Origin: Phylloscopus collybita
Taxonomy: Eukaryota; Chordata; Aves; Passeriformes; Phylloscopidae
Direction of reading: 5' to 3'
NCBI GenBank assembly: GCA_027886175.1
Contig: JAJNNQ010000006.1
Span: 124,001 to 188,000 of the forward strand
DNA: 64,000 nt
The notes under the pieces are model-generated. The model did no database searches and was not told the DNA's origin. It saw nothing but the letters and a program-made list of their open reading frames with translations. Numbering within the stretch: the first letter of the stretch is position 1; each line of letters starts with the position of its first letter. This document shows positions 1-8,876 of this stretch, in pieces. The translations under genes and the position numbers were made by a program.

Positions 1-205
1 CATCTTCTCCTATCTCTTGTTTTGCATGGCTTCCCTTCTTTTAGGATTTAAATTGGAGTCTTTTTTGCTAAGTCTTGGCCTTTTTCAGTGGCCCTCAGTT
101 CATCTCCGTCTCTTTGGTGGGAATCACTCCATTTCCAAATTTTCTCGGTTTTTTTCGCTTGCGCTGTTTTGGGTCATATCTCCTTTCCAGAGGGGTTGTT
201 AGACT
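1..205 (+). repeat. Partial monomer at left edge
   Basis: This is the last 205 bp of a 413-bp unit, starting at CATCTTCTCC and running to the junction before the first complete unit. It carries the CTTCTTTTAGG, GCTAAG and CCGTCTC variants. It is cut only by the window edge, so the array continues to the left. Confidence 0.97.
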
Positions 206-219
206 TTGTTCTCTGATTT

Positions 220-281
220 CAAGATTTCGTTCCCTTTCCTGAAAGGAAGACTTTCCTTTCAGGAAAGGGAACGAAATCTTG
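220..281. repeat. 62-bp palindrome, GACT centre (majority form)
   Basis: Left arm 220-248 begins CAAGATTTCGTTCCC and ends CTGAAAGGAA. Right arm 253-281 begins TTCCTTTCAGG and ends CGAAATCTTG. The 29-bp arms are perfect reverse complements around GACT at 249-252, and symmetry stops abruptly on both sides (T outside the left arm, C outside the right). A palindrome sits at the same place in every unit, starting 14 bp after the phase marker, giving 155 copies; 117 have this GACT centre by my count. It could extrude as a cruciform, or fold as a 29-bp stem with a 4-nt loop if transcribed. It could also be the abutting terminal inverted repeats of an ancestral transposon. It is not a plausible bacterial terminator: the context is eukaryotic-type satellite and no U-tract follows. 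Confidence 0.95.
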
Positions 282-286
282 CGATT

Positions 287-300
287 TTAATGAGCATTAA
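287..300. repeat. Small dyad TTAATG-AG-CATTAA beside the palindrome
   Basis: A 14-bp inverted repeat with 6-bp arms and a 2-bp spacer lies 5 bp right of the palindrome in each unit. In units starting at 619, 1445, 3509, 5574, 8464, 55546 and 56373 the preceding GATTTT is GATATT, which extends the arms to 7 bp (ATTAATG-AG-CATTAAT). This could be a binding site for a dimeric DNA-binding protein, but that is inference; no known box is recognised. Confidence 0.6.
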
Positions 301-386
301 TTGGGCAAGCTTCCGTCCATTTCCCTGCACTTCTGGCCACCCCATTCACTTTTATGGTTTTCGCTTGCTTTGGTCATTTTTCCATG

Positions 387-403
387 TTTTTTTTTTCCCT
401 TTC
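387..403 (+). repeat. Poly-T / pyrimidine run, main site of length change
   Basis: Ten T followed by CCCTTTC gives a 17-nt pure pyrimidine run after CCATG. Three main alleles exist at this place: CCATG plus T10 (T9 to T12 in some units), CCAGGGG plus T8, and GCAGGGG plus T8. Rarer forms are GCAGAGG, CCATGG and a T-run broken by G (for example at 19799 and 23102). Most 412- or 414-bp units owe their length to this tract, consistent with replication slippage. Confidence 0.85.
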
Positions 404-632
404 ATTTCTTAGACATCTTCTCCTATCTCTTGTTTTGCATGGCTTCCCTTCTTTTAGGATTTAAATTGGAGTCTTTTTTGCTAAGTCTTGGCCTTTTTCA
501 GTGGCCCTCAGTTCATCTCCATCTCTTTGGTGGGAATCACTCCATTTCCAAATTTTCTCGGTTTTTTTCGCTTGCGCTGTTTTGGGTCATATCTCCTTTC
601 CAGAGGGGTTGTTAGACTTTGTTCTCTGATTT

Positions 633-694
633 CAAGATTTCGTTCCCTTTCTTGAAAGGAAAGTCTTCCTTTCAGGAAAGGGAACGAAATCTTG
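633..694. repeat. Palindrome with CTTG arm mismatch
   Basis: An AGTC-centred palindrome whose left arm reads CTTTCTTGAAAGG instead of CTTTCCTGAAAGG, leaving one unpaired position. The same form recurs in the units beginning at 3509 and 5574. All three units also carry GATATTAA to the right and CTGAGAC further on, so they descend from one copy. Confidence 0.9.
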
Positions 695-1045
695 CGATAT
701 TAATGAGCATTAATTGGGCAAGCTTCCGTCCATTTCCCTGCACTTCTGGCCACCCCATTCACTTTTATGGTTTTCGCTTGCTTTGGTCATTTTTCCATGT
801 TTTTTTTTTCCCTTTCATTTCTGAGACATCTTCTCCTATCTCTTGTTTTGCATGGCTTCCCTTATTTTAGGATTTAAATTGGAGTCTTTTTTGCTAAGTC
901 TTGGCCTTTTTCAGTGGCCCTCAGTTCATCTCCGTCTCTTTGGTGGGAATCACTCCATTTCCAAATTTTCTCGGTTTTTTTCGCTTGCGCTGTTTTGGGT
1001 CATATCTCCTTTCCAGAGGGGTTGTTAGACTTTGTTCTCTGATTT

Positions 1046-1107
1046 CAAGATTTCGTTCCCTTTCCTGAACGGAAAGTCTTCCTTTCAGGAAAGGGAACGA
1101 AATCTTG
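1046..1107. repeat. Palindrome with one arm mismatch (GAACGG form)
   Basis: An AGTC-centred palindrome in which the left arm reads GAACGG instead of GAAAGG (C at 1070), with no compensating change in the right arm. The same form occurs in the units starting at 3922, 5987, 8877, 10944 and 56786. It is a useful lineage marker: in the first 11 kb its spacings alternate 7, 5, 7 and 5 units. Confidence 0.92.
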
Positions 1108-1458
1108 CGATTTTAATGAGCATTAATTGGGCAAGCTTCCGTCCATTTCCCTGCACTTCTGGCCACCCCATTCACTTTTATGGTTTTCGCTTGCTTTGGT
1201 CATTTTTCCAGGGGTTTTTTTTCCCTTTCATTTCTTAGACATCTTCTCCTATCTCTTGTTTTGCATGGCTTCCCTTATTTTAGGATTTAAATTGGAGTCA
1301 TTTTTGGTCAGTGTTGGCCTTTTTCAGTGGCCCTCAGTTCATCTCCGTCTCTTTGGTGGGAATCACTCCATTTCCAAATTTTCTCGGTTTTTTTCGCTTG
1401 CGCTGTTTTGGCTCATATCTCCTTTCCAGAGGGGTTGTTAGACTTTGTTCTCTGATTT

Positions 1459-1520
1459 CAAGATTTCGTTCCCTTTCCTGAAAGGAAAGTCTTCCTTTCA
1501 GGAAAGGGAACGAAATCTTG
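1459..1520. repeat. 62-bp palindrome, AGTC centre (flipped form)
   Basis: The arms at 1459-1487 and 1492-1520 match the majority form exactly, but the centre 1488-1491 reads AGTC, the reverse complement of GACT. By my count 38 of 155 units have this centre. They begin at 619, 1032, 1445, 3509, 3922, 5574, 5987, 8464, 8877, 10944, 15901, 16313, 17965, 18377, 19202, 20440, 20853, 21266, 21678, 23743, 24156, 24982, 26634, 28698, 29525, 33656, 39025, 41090, 41916, 46459, 48524, 49350, 53481, 56373, 56786, 58849, 61743 and 63807. The form is often linked to the downstream CTGAGAC variant. Confidence 0.93.
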
Positions 1521-3095
1521 CGATATTAATGAGCATTAATTGGGCAAGCTTCCGTCCATTTCCCTGCACTTCTGGCCACCCCATTCACTTTTATGGTTTT
1601 CGCTTGCTTTGGTCATTTTTCCATGTTTTTTTTTTCCCTTTCATTTCTGAGACATCTTCTCCTATCTCTTGTTTTGCATGGCTTCCCTTATTTTAGGATT
1701 TAAATTGGAGTCTTTTTTGCTAAGTCTTGGCCTTTTTCAGTGGCCCTCAGTTCATCTCCGTCTCTTTGGTGGGAATCACTCCATTTCCAAATTTTCTCGG
1801 TTTTTTTCGCTTGCGCTGTTTTGGGTCATATCTCCTTTCCAGAGGGGTTGTTGGACTTTGTTCTCTGATTTCAAGATTTCGTTCCCTTTCCTGAAAGGAA
1901 GACTTTCCTTTCAGGAAAGGGAACGAAATCTTGCGATTTTAATGAGCATTAATTGGGCAAGCTTCCGTCCATTTCCCTGCACTTCTGGCCACCCCATTCA
2001 CTTTTATGGTTTTCGCTTGCTTTGGTCATTTTTGCAGGGGTTTTTTTTCCCTTTCATTTCTTAGACATCTTCTCCTATCTCTTGTTTTGCATGGCTTCCC
2101 TTATTTTAGGATTTAAATTGGAGTCTTTTTTGCTAAGTCTTGGCCTTTTTCAGTGGCCCTCAGTTCATCTCTGTCTCTTTGGTGGGAATCACTCCATTTC
2201 CAAATTTTCTCGGTTTTTTTCGCTTGCGCTGTTTTGGGTCATATCTCCTTTCCAGAGGGGTTGTTGGACTTTGTTCTCTGATTTCAAGATTTCGTTCCCT
2301 TTCCTGAAAGGAAGACTTTCCTTTCAGGAAAGGGAACGAAATCTTGCGATTTTAATGAGCATTAATTGGGCAAGCTTCCGTCCATTTCCCTGCACTTCTG
2401 TCCACCCCATTCACTTTTATGGTTTTCGCTTGCTTTGGTCATTTTTCCATGTTTTTTTTTTCCCTTTCATTTCTTAGACATCTTCTCCTATCTCTTGTTT
2501 TGCATGGCTTCCCTTCTTTTAGGATTTAAATTGGAGTCATTTTTGGTCAGTCTTGGCCTTTTTCAGTGGCCCTCAGTTCATCACCGTCTCTTTGGTGGGA
2601 ATCACTCCATTTCCAAATTTTCTCGGTTTTTTTCGCTTGCGCTGTTTTGGGTCATATCTCCTTTCCAGAGGGGTTGTTAGACTTTGTTCTCTGATTTCAA
2701 GATTTCGTTCCCTTTCCTGAAAGGAAGACTTTCCTTTCAGGAAAGGGAACGAAATCTTGCGATTTTAATGAGCATTAATTGGGCAAGCTTCCGTCCATTT
2801 CCCTGCACTTCTGGCCACCCCATTCACTTTTATGGTTTTCGCTTGCTTTGGTCATTTTTCCATGTTTTTTTTTTCCCTTTCATTTCTTAGACATCTTCTC
2901 CTATCTCTTGTTTTGCATGGCTTCCCTTATTTTAGGATTTAAATTGGAGTCTTTTTTGCTAAGTCTTGGCCTTTTTCAGTGGCCCTCAGTTCATCTCCGT
3001 CTCTTTGGTGGGAATCACTCCATTTTCAAATTTTCTCGGTTTTTTCGCTTGCGCTGTTTTGGATCATATCTCCTTTCCAGAGGGGTTGTTAGACT

Positions 3096-4334
3096 TTGTT
3101 CTCTGATTTCAAGATTTCGTTCCCTTTCCTGAAAGGAAGACTTTCCTTTCAGGAAAGGGAACGAAATCTTGCGATTTTAATGAGCATTAATTGGGCAAGC
3201 TTCCGTCCATTTCCCTGCACTTCTGGCCACCCCATTCACTTTTATGGTTTTCGCTTGCTTTGGTCATTTTTCCATGTTTTTTTTTTCCCTTTCATTTCTT
3301 AGACATCTTCTCCTATCTCTTGTTTTGCATGGCTTCCCTTCTTTTAGGATTTAAATTGGAGTCTTTTTTGCTAAGTCTTGGCCTTTTTCAGTGGCCCTCA
3401 GTTCATCTCCATCTCTTTGGTGGGAATCACTCCATTTCCAAATTTTCTCGGTTTTTTTCGCTTGCGCTGTTTTGGGTCATATCTCCTTTCCAGAGGGGTT
3501 GTTAGACTTTGTTCTCTGATTTCAAGATTTCGTTCCCTTTCTTGAAAGGAAAGTCTTCCTTTCAGGAAAGGGAACGAAATCTTGCGATATTAATGAGCAT
3601 TAATTGGGCAAGCTTCCGTCCATTTCCCTGCACTTCTGGCCACCCCATTCACTTTTATGGTTTTCGCTTGCTTTGGTCATTTTTCCATGTTTTTTTTTTC
3701 CCTTTCATTTCTGAGACATCTTCTCCTATCTCTTGTTTTGCATGGCTTCCCTTATTTTAGGATTTAAATTGGAGTCTTTTTTGCTAAGTCTTGGCCTTTT
3801 TCAGTGGCCCTCAGTTCATCTCCGTCTCTTTGGTGGGAATCACTCCATTTCCAAATTTTCTCGGTTTTTTTCGCTTGCGCTGTTTTGGGTCATATCTCCT
3901 TTCCAGAGGGGTTGTTAGACTTTGTTCTCTGATTTCAAGATTTCGTTCCCTTTCCTGAACGGAAAGTCTTCCTTTCAGGAAAGGGAACGAAATCTTGCGA
4001 TTTTAATGAGCATTAATTGGGCAAGCTTCCGTCCATTTCCCTGCACTTCTGGCCACCCCATTCACTTTTATGGTTTTCGCTTGCTTTGGTCATTTTTCCA
4101 GGGGTTTTTTTTCCCTTTCATTTCTTAGACATCTTCTCCTATCTCTTGTTTTGCATGGCTTCCCTTCTTTTAGGATTTAAATTGGAGTCATTTTTGGTCA
4201 GTCTTGGCCTTTTTCAGTGGCCCTCAGTTCATCTCCGTCTCTTTGGTGGGAATCACTCCATTTCCAAATTTTCTCGGTTTTTTTCGCTTGCGCTGTTTTG
4301 GGTCATATCTCCTTTCCAGAGGGGTTGTTGGACT
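3096..4334 (+). repeat. Three-unit marker block, copy 2 of 3
   Basis: It matches 206-1444 at an offset of 2890 bp (7 units) in its first two units and in the first half of the third. The third unit then switches to CTTCTTTT with GGTCAG and ends GTTGTTGGAC. Confidence 0.83.
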
Positions 4335-5160
4335 TTGTTCTCTGATTTCAAGATTTCGTTCCCTTTCCTGAAAGGAAGACTTTCCTTTCAGGAAAGGGAA
4401 CGAAATCTTGCGATTTTAATGAGCATTAATTGGGCAAGCTTCCGTCCATTTCCCTGCACTTCTGGCCACCCCATTCACTTTTATGGTTTTCGCTTGCTTT
4501 GGTCATTTTTCCATGTTTTTTTTTTCCCTTTCATTTCTTAGACATCTTCTCCTATCTCTTGTTTTGCATGGCTTCCCTTCTTTTAGGATTTAAATTGGAG
4601 TCATTTTTGGTCAGTGTTGGCCTTTTTCAGTGGCCCTCAGTTCATCACCGTCTCTTTGGTGGGAATCACTCCATTTCCAAATTTTCTCGGTTTTTTTCGC
4701 TTGCGCTGTTTTGGGTCATATCTCCTTTCCAGAGGGGTTGTTAGACTTTGTTCTCTGATTTCAAGATTTCGTTCCCTTTCCTGAAAGGAAGACTTTCCTT
4801 TCAGGAAAGGGAACGAAATCTTGCGATTTTAATGAGCATTAATTGGGCAAGCTTCCGTCCATTTCCCTGCACTTCTGGCCACCCCATTCACTTTTATGGT
4901 TTTCGCTTGCTTTGGTCATTTTTCCATGTTTTTTTTTTCCCTTTCATTTCTTAGACATCTTCTCCTATCTCTTGTTTTGCATGGCTTCCCTTCTTTTAGG
5001 ATTTAAATTGGAGTCTTTTTTGCTAAGTCTTGGCCTTTTTCAGTGGCCCTCAGTTCATCTCCGTCTCTTTGGTGGGAATCACTCCATTTCCAAATTTTCT
5101 CGGTTTTTTTCGCTTGCGCTGTTTTGGGTCATATCTCCTTTCCAGAGGGGTTGTTAGACT
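4335..5160 (+). repeat. Two-unit block with TCACCGTC marker, copy 1
   Basis: The first unit has GGTCAGTGTTGG and TCACCGTC, and the second is the plain GCTAAG form. The pair recurs at 6813-7638, 2478 bp (6 units) away. The single unit starting at 2271 also has TCACCGTC, but with CAGTCTTGG. Confidence 0.82.
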
Positions 5161-6399
5161 TTGTTCTCTGATTTCAAGATTTCGTTCCCTTTCCTGAAAG
5201 GAAGACTTTCCTTTCAGGAAAGGGAACGAAATCTTGCGATTTTAATGAGCATTAATTGGGCAAGCTTCCGTCCATTTCCCTGCACTTCTGGCCACCCCAT
5301 TCACTTTTATGGTTTTCGCTTGCTTTGGTCATTTTTCCATGTTTTTTTTTTCCCTTTCATTTCTTAGACATCTTCTCCTATCTCTTGTTTTGCATGGCTT
5401 CCCTTCTTTTAGGATTTAAATTGGAGTCTTTTTTGCTAAGTCTTGGCCTTTTTCAGTGGCCCTCAGTTCATCTCCATCTCTTTGGTGGGAATCACTCCAT
5501 TTCCAAATTTTCTCGGTTTTTTTCGCTTGCGCTGTTTTGGGTCATATCTCCTTTCCAGAGGGGTTGTTAGACTTTGTTCTCTGATTTCAAGATTTCGTTC
5601 CCTTTCTTGAAAGGAAAGTCTTCCTTTCAGGAAAGGGAACGAAATCTTGCGATATTAATGAGCATTAATTGGGCAAGCTTCCGTCCATTTCCCTGCACTT
5701 CTGGCCACCCCATTCACTTTTATGGTTTTCGCTTGCTTTGGTCATTTTTCCATGTTTTTTTTTTCCCTTTCATTTCTGAGACATCTTCTCCTATCTCTTG
5801 TTTTGCATGGCTTCCCTTATTTTAGGATTTAAATTGGAGTCTTTTTTGCTAAGTCTTGGCCTTTTTCAGTGGCCCTCAGTTCATCTCCGTCTCTTTGGTG
5901 GGAATCACTCCATTTCCAAATTTTCTCGGTTTTTTTCGCTTGCGCTGTTTTGGGTCATATCTCCTTTCCAGAGGGGTTGTTAGACTTTGTTCTCTGATTT
6001 CAAGATTTCGTTCCCTTTCCTGAACGGAAAGTCTTCCTTTCAGGAAAGGGAACGAAATCTTGCGATTTTAATGAGCATTAATTGGGCAAGCTTCCGTCCA
6101 TTTCCCTGCACTTCTGGCCACCCCATTCACTTTTATGGTTTTCGCTTGCTTTGGTCATTTTTCCAGGGGTTTTTTTTCCCTTTCATTTCTTAGACATCTT
6201 CTCCTATCTCTTGTTTTGCATGGCTTCCCTTCTTTTAGGATTTAAATTGGAGTCATTTTTGCTAAGTCTTGGCCTTTTTCAGTGGCCCTCAGTTCATCTC
6301 CGTCTCTTTGGTGGGAATCACTCCATTTTCAAATTTTCTCGGTTTTTTTCGCTTGCGCTGTTTTGGGTCATATCTCCTTTCCAGAGGGGTTGTTAGACT
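5161..6399 (+). repeat. Three-unit marker block, copy 3 of 3
   Basis: It lies 2065 bp (5 units) after copy 2. The first two units match. The third carries the rare combination of GTCATTTTT with GCTAAG and CCATTTTC, seen again in units starting at 9291, 11357, 57198 and 62156. Confidence 0.83.
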
Positions 6400-6812
6400 T
6401 TGTTCTCTGATTTCAAGATTTCGTTCCCTTTCCTGAAAGGAAGACTTTCCTTTCAGGAAAGGGAACGAAATCTTGCGATTTTAATGAGCATTAATTGGGC
6501 AAGCTTCCGTCCATTTCCCTGCACTTCTGGCCACCCCATTCACTTTTATGGTTTTCGCTTGCTTTGGTCATTTTTCCAGGGGTTTTTTTTCCCTTTCATT
6601 TCTTAGACATCTTCTCCTATCTCTTGTTTTGCATGGCTTCCCTTCTTTTAGGATTTAAATTGGAGTCATTTTTGGTCAGTCTTGGCCTTTTTCAGTGGCC
6701 CTCAGTTCATCTCCGTCTCTTTGGTGGGAATCACTCCATTTCCAAATTTTCTCGGTTTTTTTCGCTTGCGCTGTTTTGGGTCATATCTCCTTTCCAGAGG
6801 GGTTGTTGGACT

Positions 6813-7638
6813 TTGTTCTCTGATTTCAAGATTTCGTTCCCTTTCCTGAAAGGAAGACTTTCCTTTCAGGAAAGGGAACGAAATCTTGCGATTTTAATGA
6901 GCATTAATTGGGCAAGCTTCCGTCCATTTCCCTGCACTTCTGGCCACCCCATTCACTTTTATGGTTTTCGCTTGCTTTGGTCATTTTTCCATGTTTTTTT
7001 TTTCCCTTTCATTTCTTAGACATCTTCTCCTATCTCTTGTTTTGCATGGCTTCCCTTCTTTTAGGATTTAAATTGGAGTCATTTTTGGTCAGTGTTGGCC
7101 TTTTTCAGTGGCCCTCAGTTCATCACCGTCTCTTTGGTGGGAATCACTCCATTTCCAAATTTTCTCGGTTTTTTTCGCTTGCGCTGTTTTGGGTCATATC
7201 TCCTTTCCAGAGGGGTTGTTAGACTTTGTTCTCTGATTTCAAGATTTCGTTCCCTTTCCTGAAAGGAAGACTTTCCTTTCAGGAAAGGGAACGAAATCTT
7301 GCGATTTTAATGAGCATTAATTGGGCAAGCTTCCGTCCATTTCCCTGCACTTCTGGCCACCCCATTCACTTTTATGGTTTTCGCTTGCTTTGGTCATTTT
7401 TCCATGTTTTTTTTTTCCCTTTCATTTCTTAGACATCTTCTCCTATCTCTTGTTTTGCATGGCTTCCCTTCTTTTAGGATTTAAATTGGAGTCTTTTTTG
7501 CTAAGTCTTGGCCTTTTTCAGTGGCCCTCAGTTCATCTCCGTCTCTTTGGTGGGAATCACTCCATTTCCAAATTTTCTCGGTTTTTTTCGCTTGCGCTGT
7601 TTTGGGTCATATCTCCTTTCCAGAGGGGTTGTTAGACT
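6813..7638 (+). repeat. Two-unit block with TCACCGTC marker, copy 2
   Basis: It matches 4335-5160 at the marker sites I compared. Upstream homology extends back into the preceding unit as far as its T tract: both preceding units have CCAGGGG and end GTTGTTGGAC. Their palindromes differ, AGTC with GAACGG in one and GACT in the other. Confidence 0.82.
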
Positions 7639-8876
7639 TTGTTCTCTGATTTCAAGATTTCGTTCCCTTTCCTGAAAGGAAGACTTTCCTTTCAGGAAAG
7701 GGAACGAAATCTTGCGATTTTAATGAGCATTAATTGGGCAAGCTTCCGTCCATTTCCCTGCACTTCTGGCCACCCCATTCACTTTTATGGTTTTCGCTTG
7801 CTTTGGTCATTTTTCCATGTTTTTTTTTTCCCTTTCATTTCTTAGACATCTTCTCCTATCTCTTGTTTTGCATGGCTTCCCTTATTTTAGGATTTAAATT
7901 GGAGTCTTTTTTGCTAAGTCTTGGCCTTTTTCAGTGGCCCTCAGTTCATCTCCGTCTCTTTGGTGGGAATCACTCCATTTCCAAATTTTCTCGGTTTTTT
8001 CGCTTGCGCTGTTTTGGCTCATATCTCCTTTCCAGAGGGGTTGTTAGACTTTGTTCTCTGATTTCAAGATTTCGTTCCCTTTCCTGAAAGGAAGACTTTC
8101 CTTTCAGGAAAGGGAACGAAATCTTGCGATTTTAATGAGCATTAATTGGGCAAGCTTCCGTCCATTTCCCTGCACTTCTGGCCACCCCATTCACTTTTAT
8201 GGTTTTCGCTTGCTTTGGTCATTTTTCCATGTTTTTTTTTTCCCTTTCATTTCTTAGACATCTTCTCCTATCTCTTGTTTTGCATGGCTTCCCTTATTTT
8301 AGGATTTAAATTGGAGTCATTTTTGGTCAGTGTTGGCCTTTTTCAGTGGCCCTCAGTTCATCTCCGTCTCTTTGGTGGGAATCACTCCATTTCCAAATTT
8401 TCTCGGTTTTTTTCGCTTGCGCTGTTTTGGCTCATATCTCCTTTCCAGAGGGGTTGTTAGACTTTGTTCTCTGATTTCAAGATTTCGTTCCCTTTCCTGA
8501 AAGGAAAGTCTTCCTTTCAGGAAAGGGAACGAAATCTTGCGATATTAATGAGCATTAATTGGGCAAGCTTCCGTCCATTTCCCTGCACTTCTGGCCACCC
8601 CATTCACTTTTATGGTTTTCGCTTGCTTTGGTCATTTTTCCATGTTTTTTTTTTCCCTTTCATTTCTGAGACATCTTCTCCTATCTCTTGTTTTGCATGG
8701 CTTCCCTTATTTTAGGATTTAAATTGGAGTCTTTTTTGCTAAGTCTTGGCCTTTTTCAGTGGCCCTCAGTTCATCTCCGTCTCTTTGGTGGGAATCACTC
8801 CATTTCCAAATTTTCTCGGTTTTTTTCGCTTGCGCTGTTTTGGGTCATATCTCCTTTCCAGAGGGGTTGTTAGACT

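Larger units (their letters stand above)
206..618 (+). repeat. Reference monomer (unit 1) with internal map
   Basis: This unit illustrates the internal order. 62-bp palindrome 220-281; small dyad 287-300; HindIII site AAGCTT 307-312; pyrimidine run 387-403 with T10 at 387-396; TTAGAC motif 409-414 with GAGAC and GAAAC variants; SwaI site ATTTAAAT 459-466; linked variant sites at 474, 481 and 483; second T-rich block 562-568; junction GTTGTTAGAC ending the unit. Hand count gives A 67, C 96, G 72, T 178, so GC is about 41% and pyrimidines about 66% on this strand. There are nine CpGs in the usual form of the unit, about half the number expected from C and G content; this copy has lost one of them (ATCTC instead of GTCTC near 521). 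The phase of the unit is arbitrary. If the palindrome marks fused element ends, the natural unit would run from the middle of one palindrome to the middle of the next. Confidence 0.95.
206..1444 (+). repeat. Three-unit marker block, copy 1 of 3
   Basis: Units 1-3 carry in order: a GACT palindrome with CCATCTC; the CTTG-mismatch palindrome with GATATT and CTGAGAC; and the GAACGG palindrome with CCAGGGG. The same order recurs at 3096-4334 and 5161-6399. The third unit of each copy differs downstream of its T tract, showing that exchange boundaries lie inside units. Confidence 0.85.

Noticed and set aside
220..281. CENP-B box (core TTCG-N4-A-N2-CGGG) in the palindrome arms
   Set aside because: Only TTCG matches. 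The later A and CGGG positions read C and TCCT, on both strands.
220..281. Rho-independent transcription terminator or CRISPR repeat
   Set aside because: The palindrome is followed by CGATTTTAATG rather than a T-tract and recurs within a longer 413-bp identical unit. CRISPR arrays have short repeats with unique spacers, which are absent here.
361..376. A sequence-specific protein site in the TCGCTTGC motif
   Set aside because: The motif occurs twice per unit, but this is better explained by the possible half-unit duplication; no known binding site is matched.
206..618. 5S rRNA gene cluster or rDNA spacer repeat
   Set aside because: The unit size would fit a 5S cluster, but I see no 5S-like sequence or internal pol III control region in the unit, and no 18S or 28S sequence anywhere in the window.
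206..618. SINE-derived repeat with pol III A and B boxes
   Set aside because: No convincing GGTTCGANNCC B box on either strand; the T-run is internal and not at an element end.
1953..2477. A 174-codon open frame and similar 104- and 68-codon frames repeated throughout
   Set aside because: They start at TTG, follow repeat sequence in alternating frames, and lengthen only where GTTGTTAGAC becomes GTTGTTGGAC, which removes a stop codon. Unit length is not a multiple of 3, and variants are not biased toward silent changes. No domain is recognisable.
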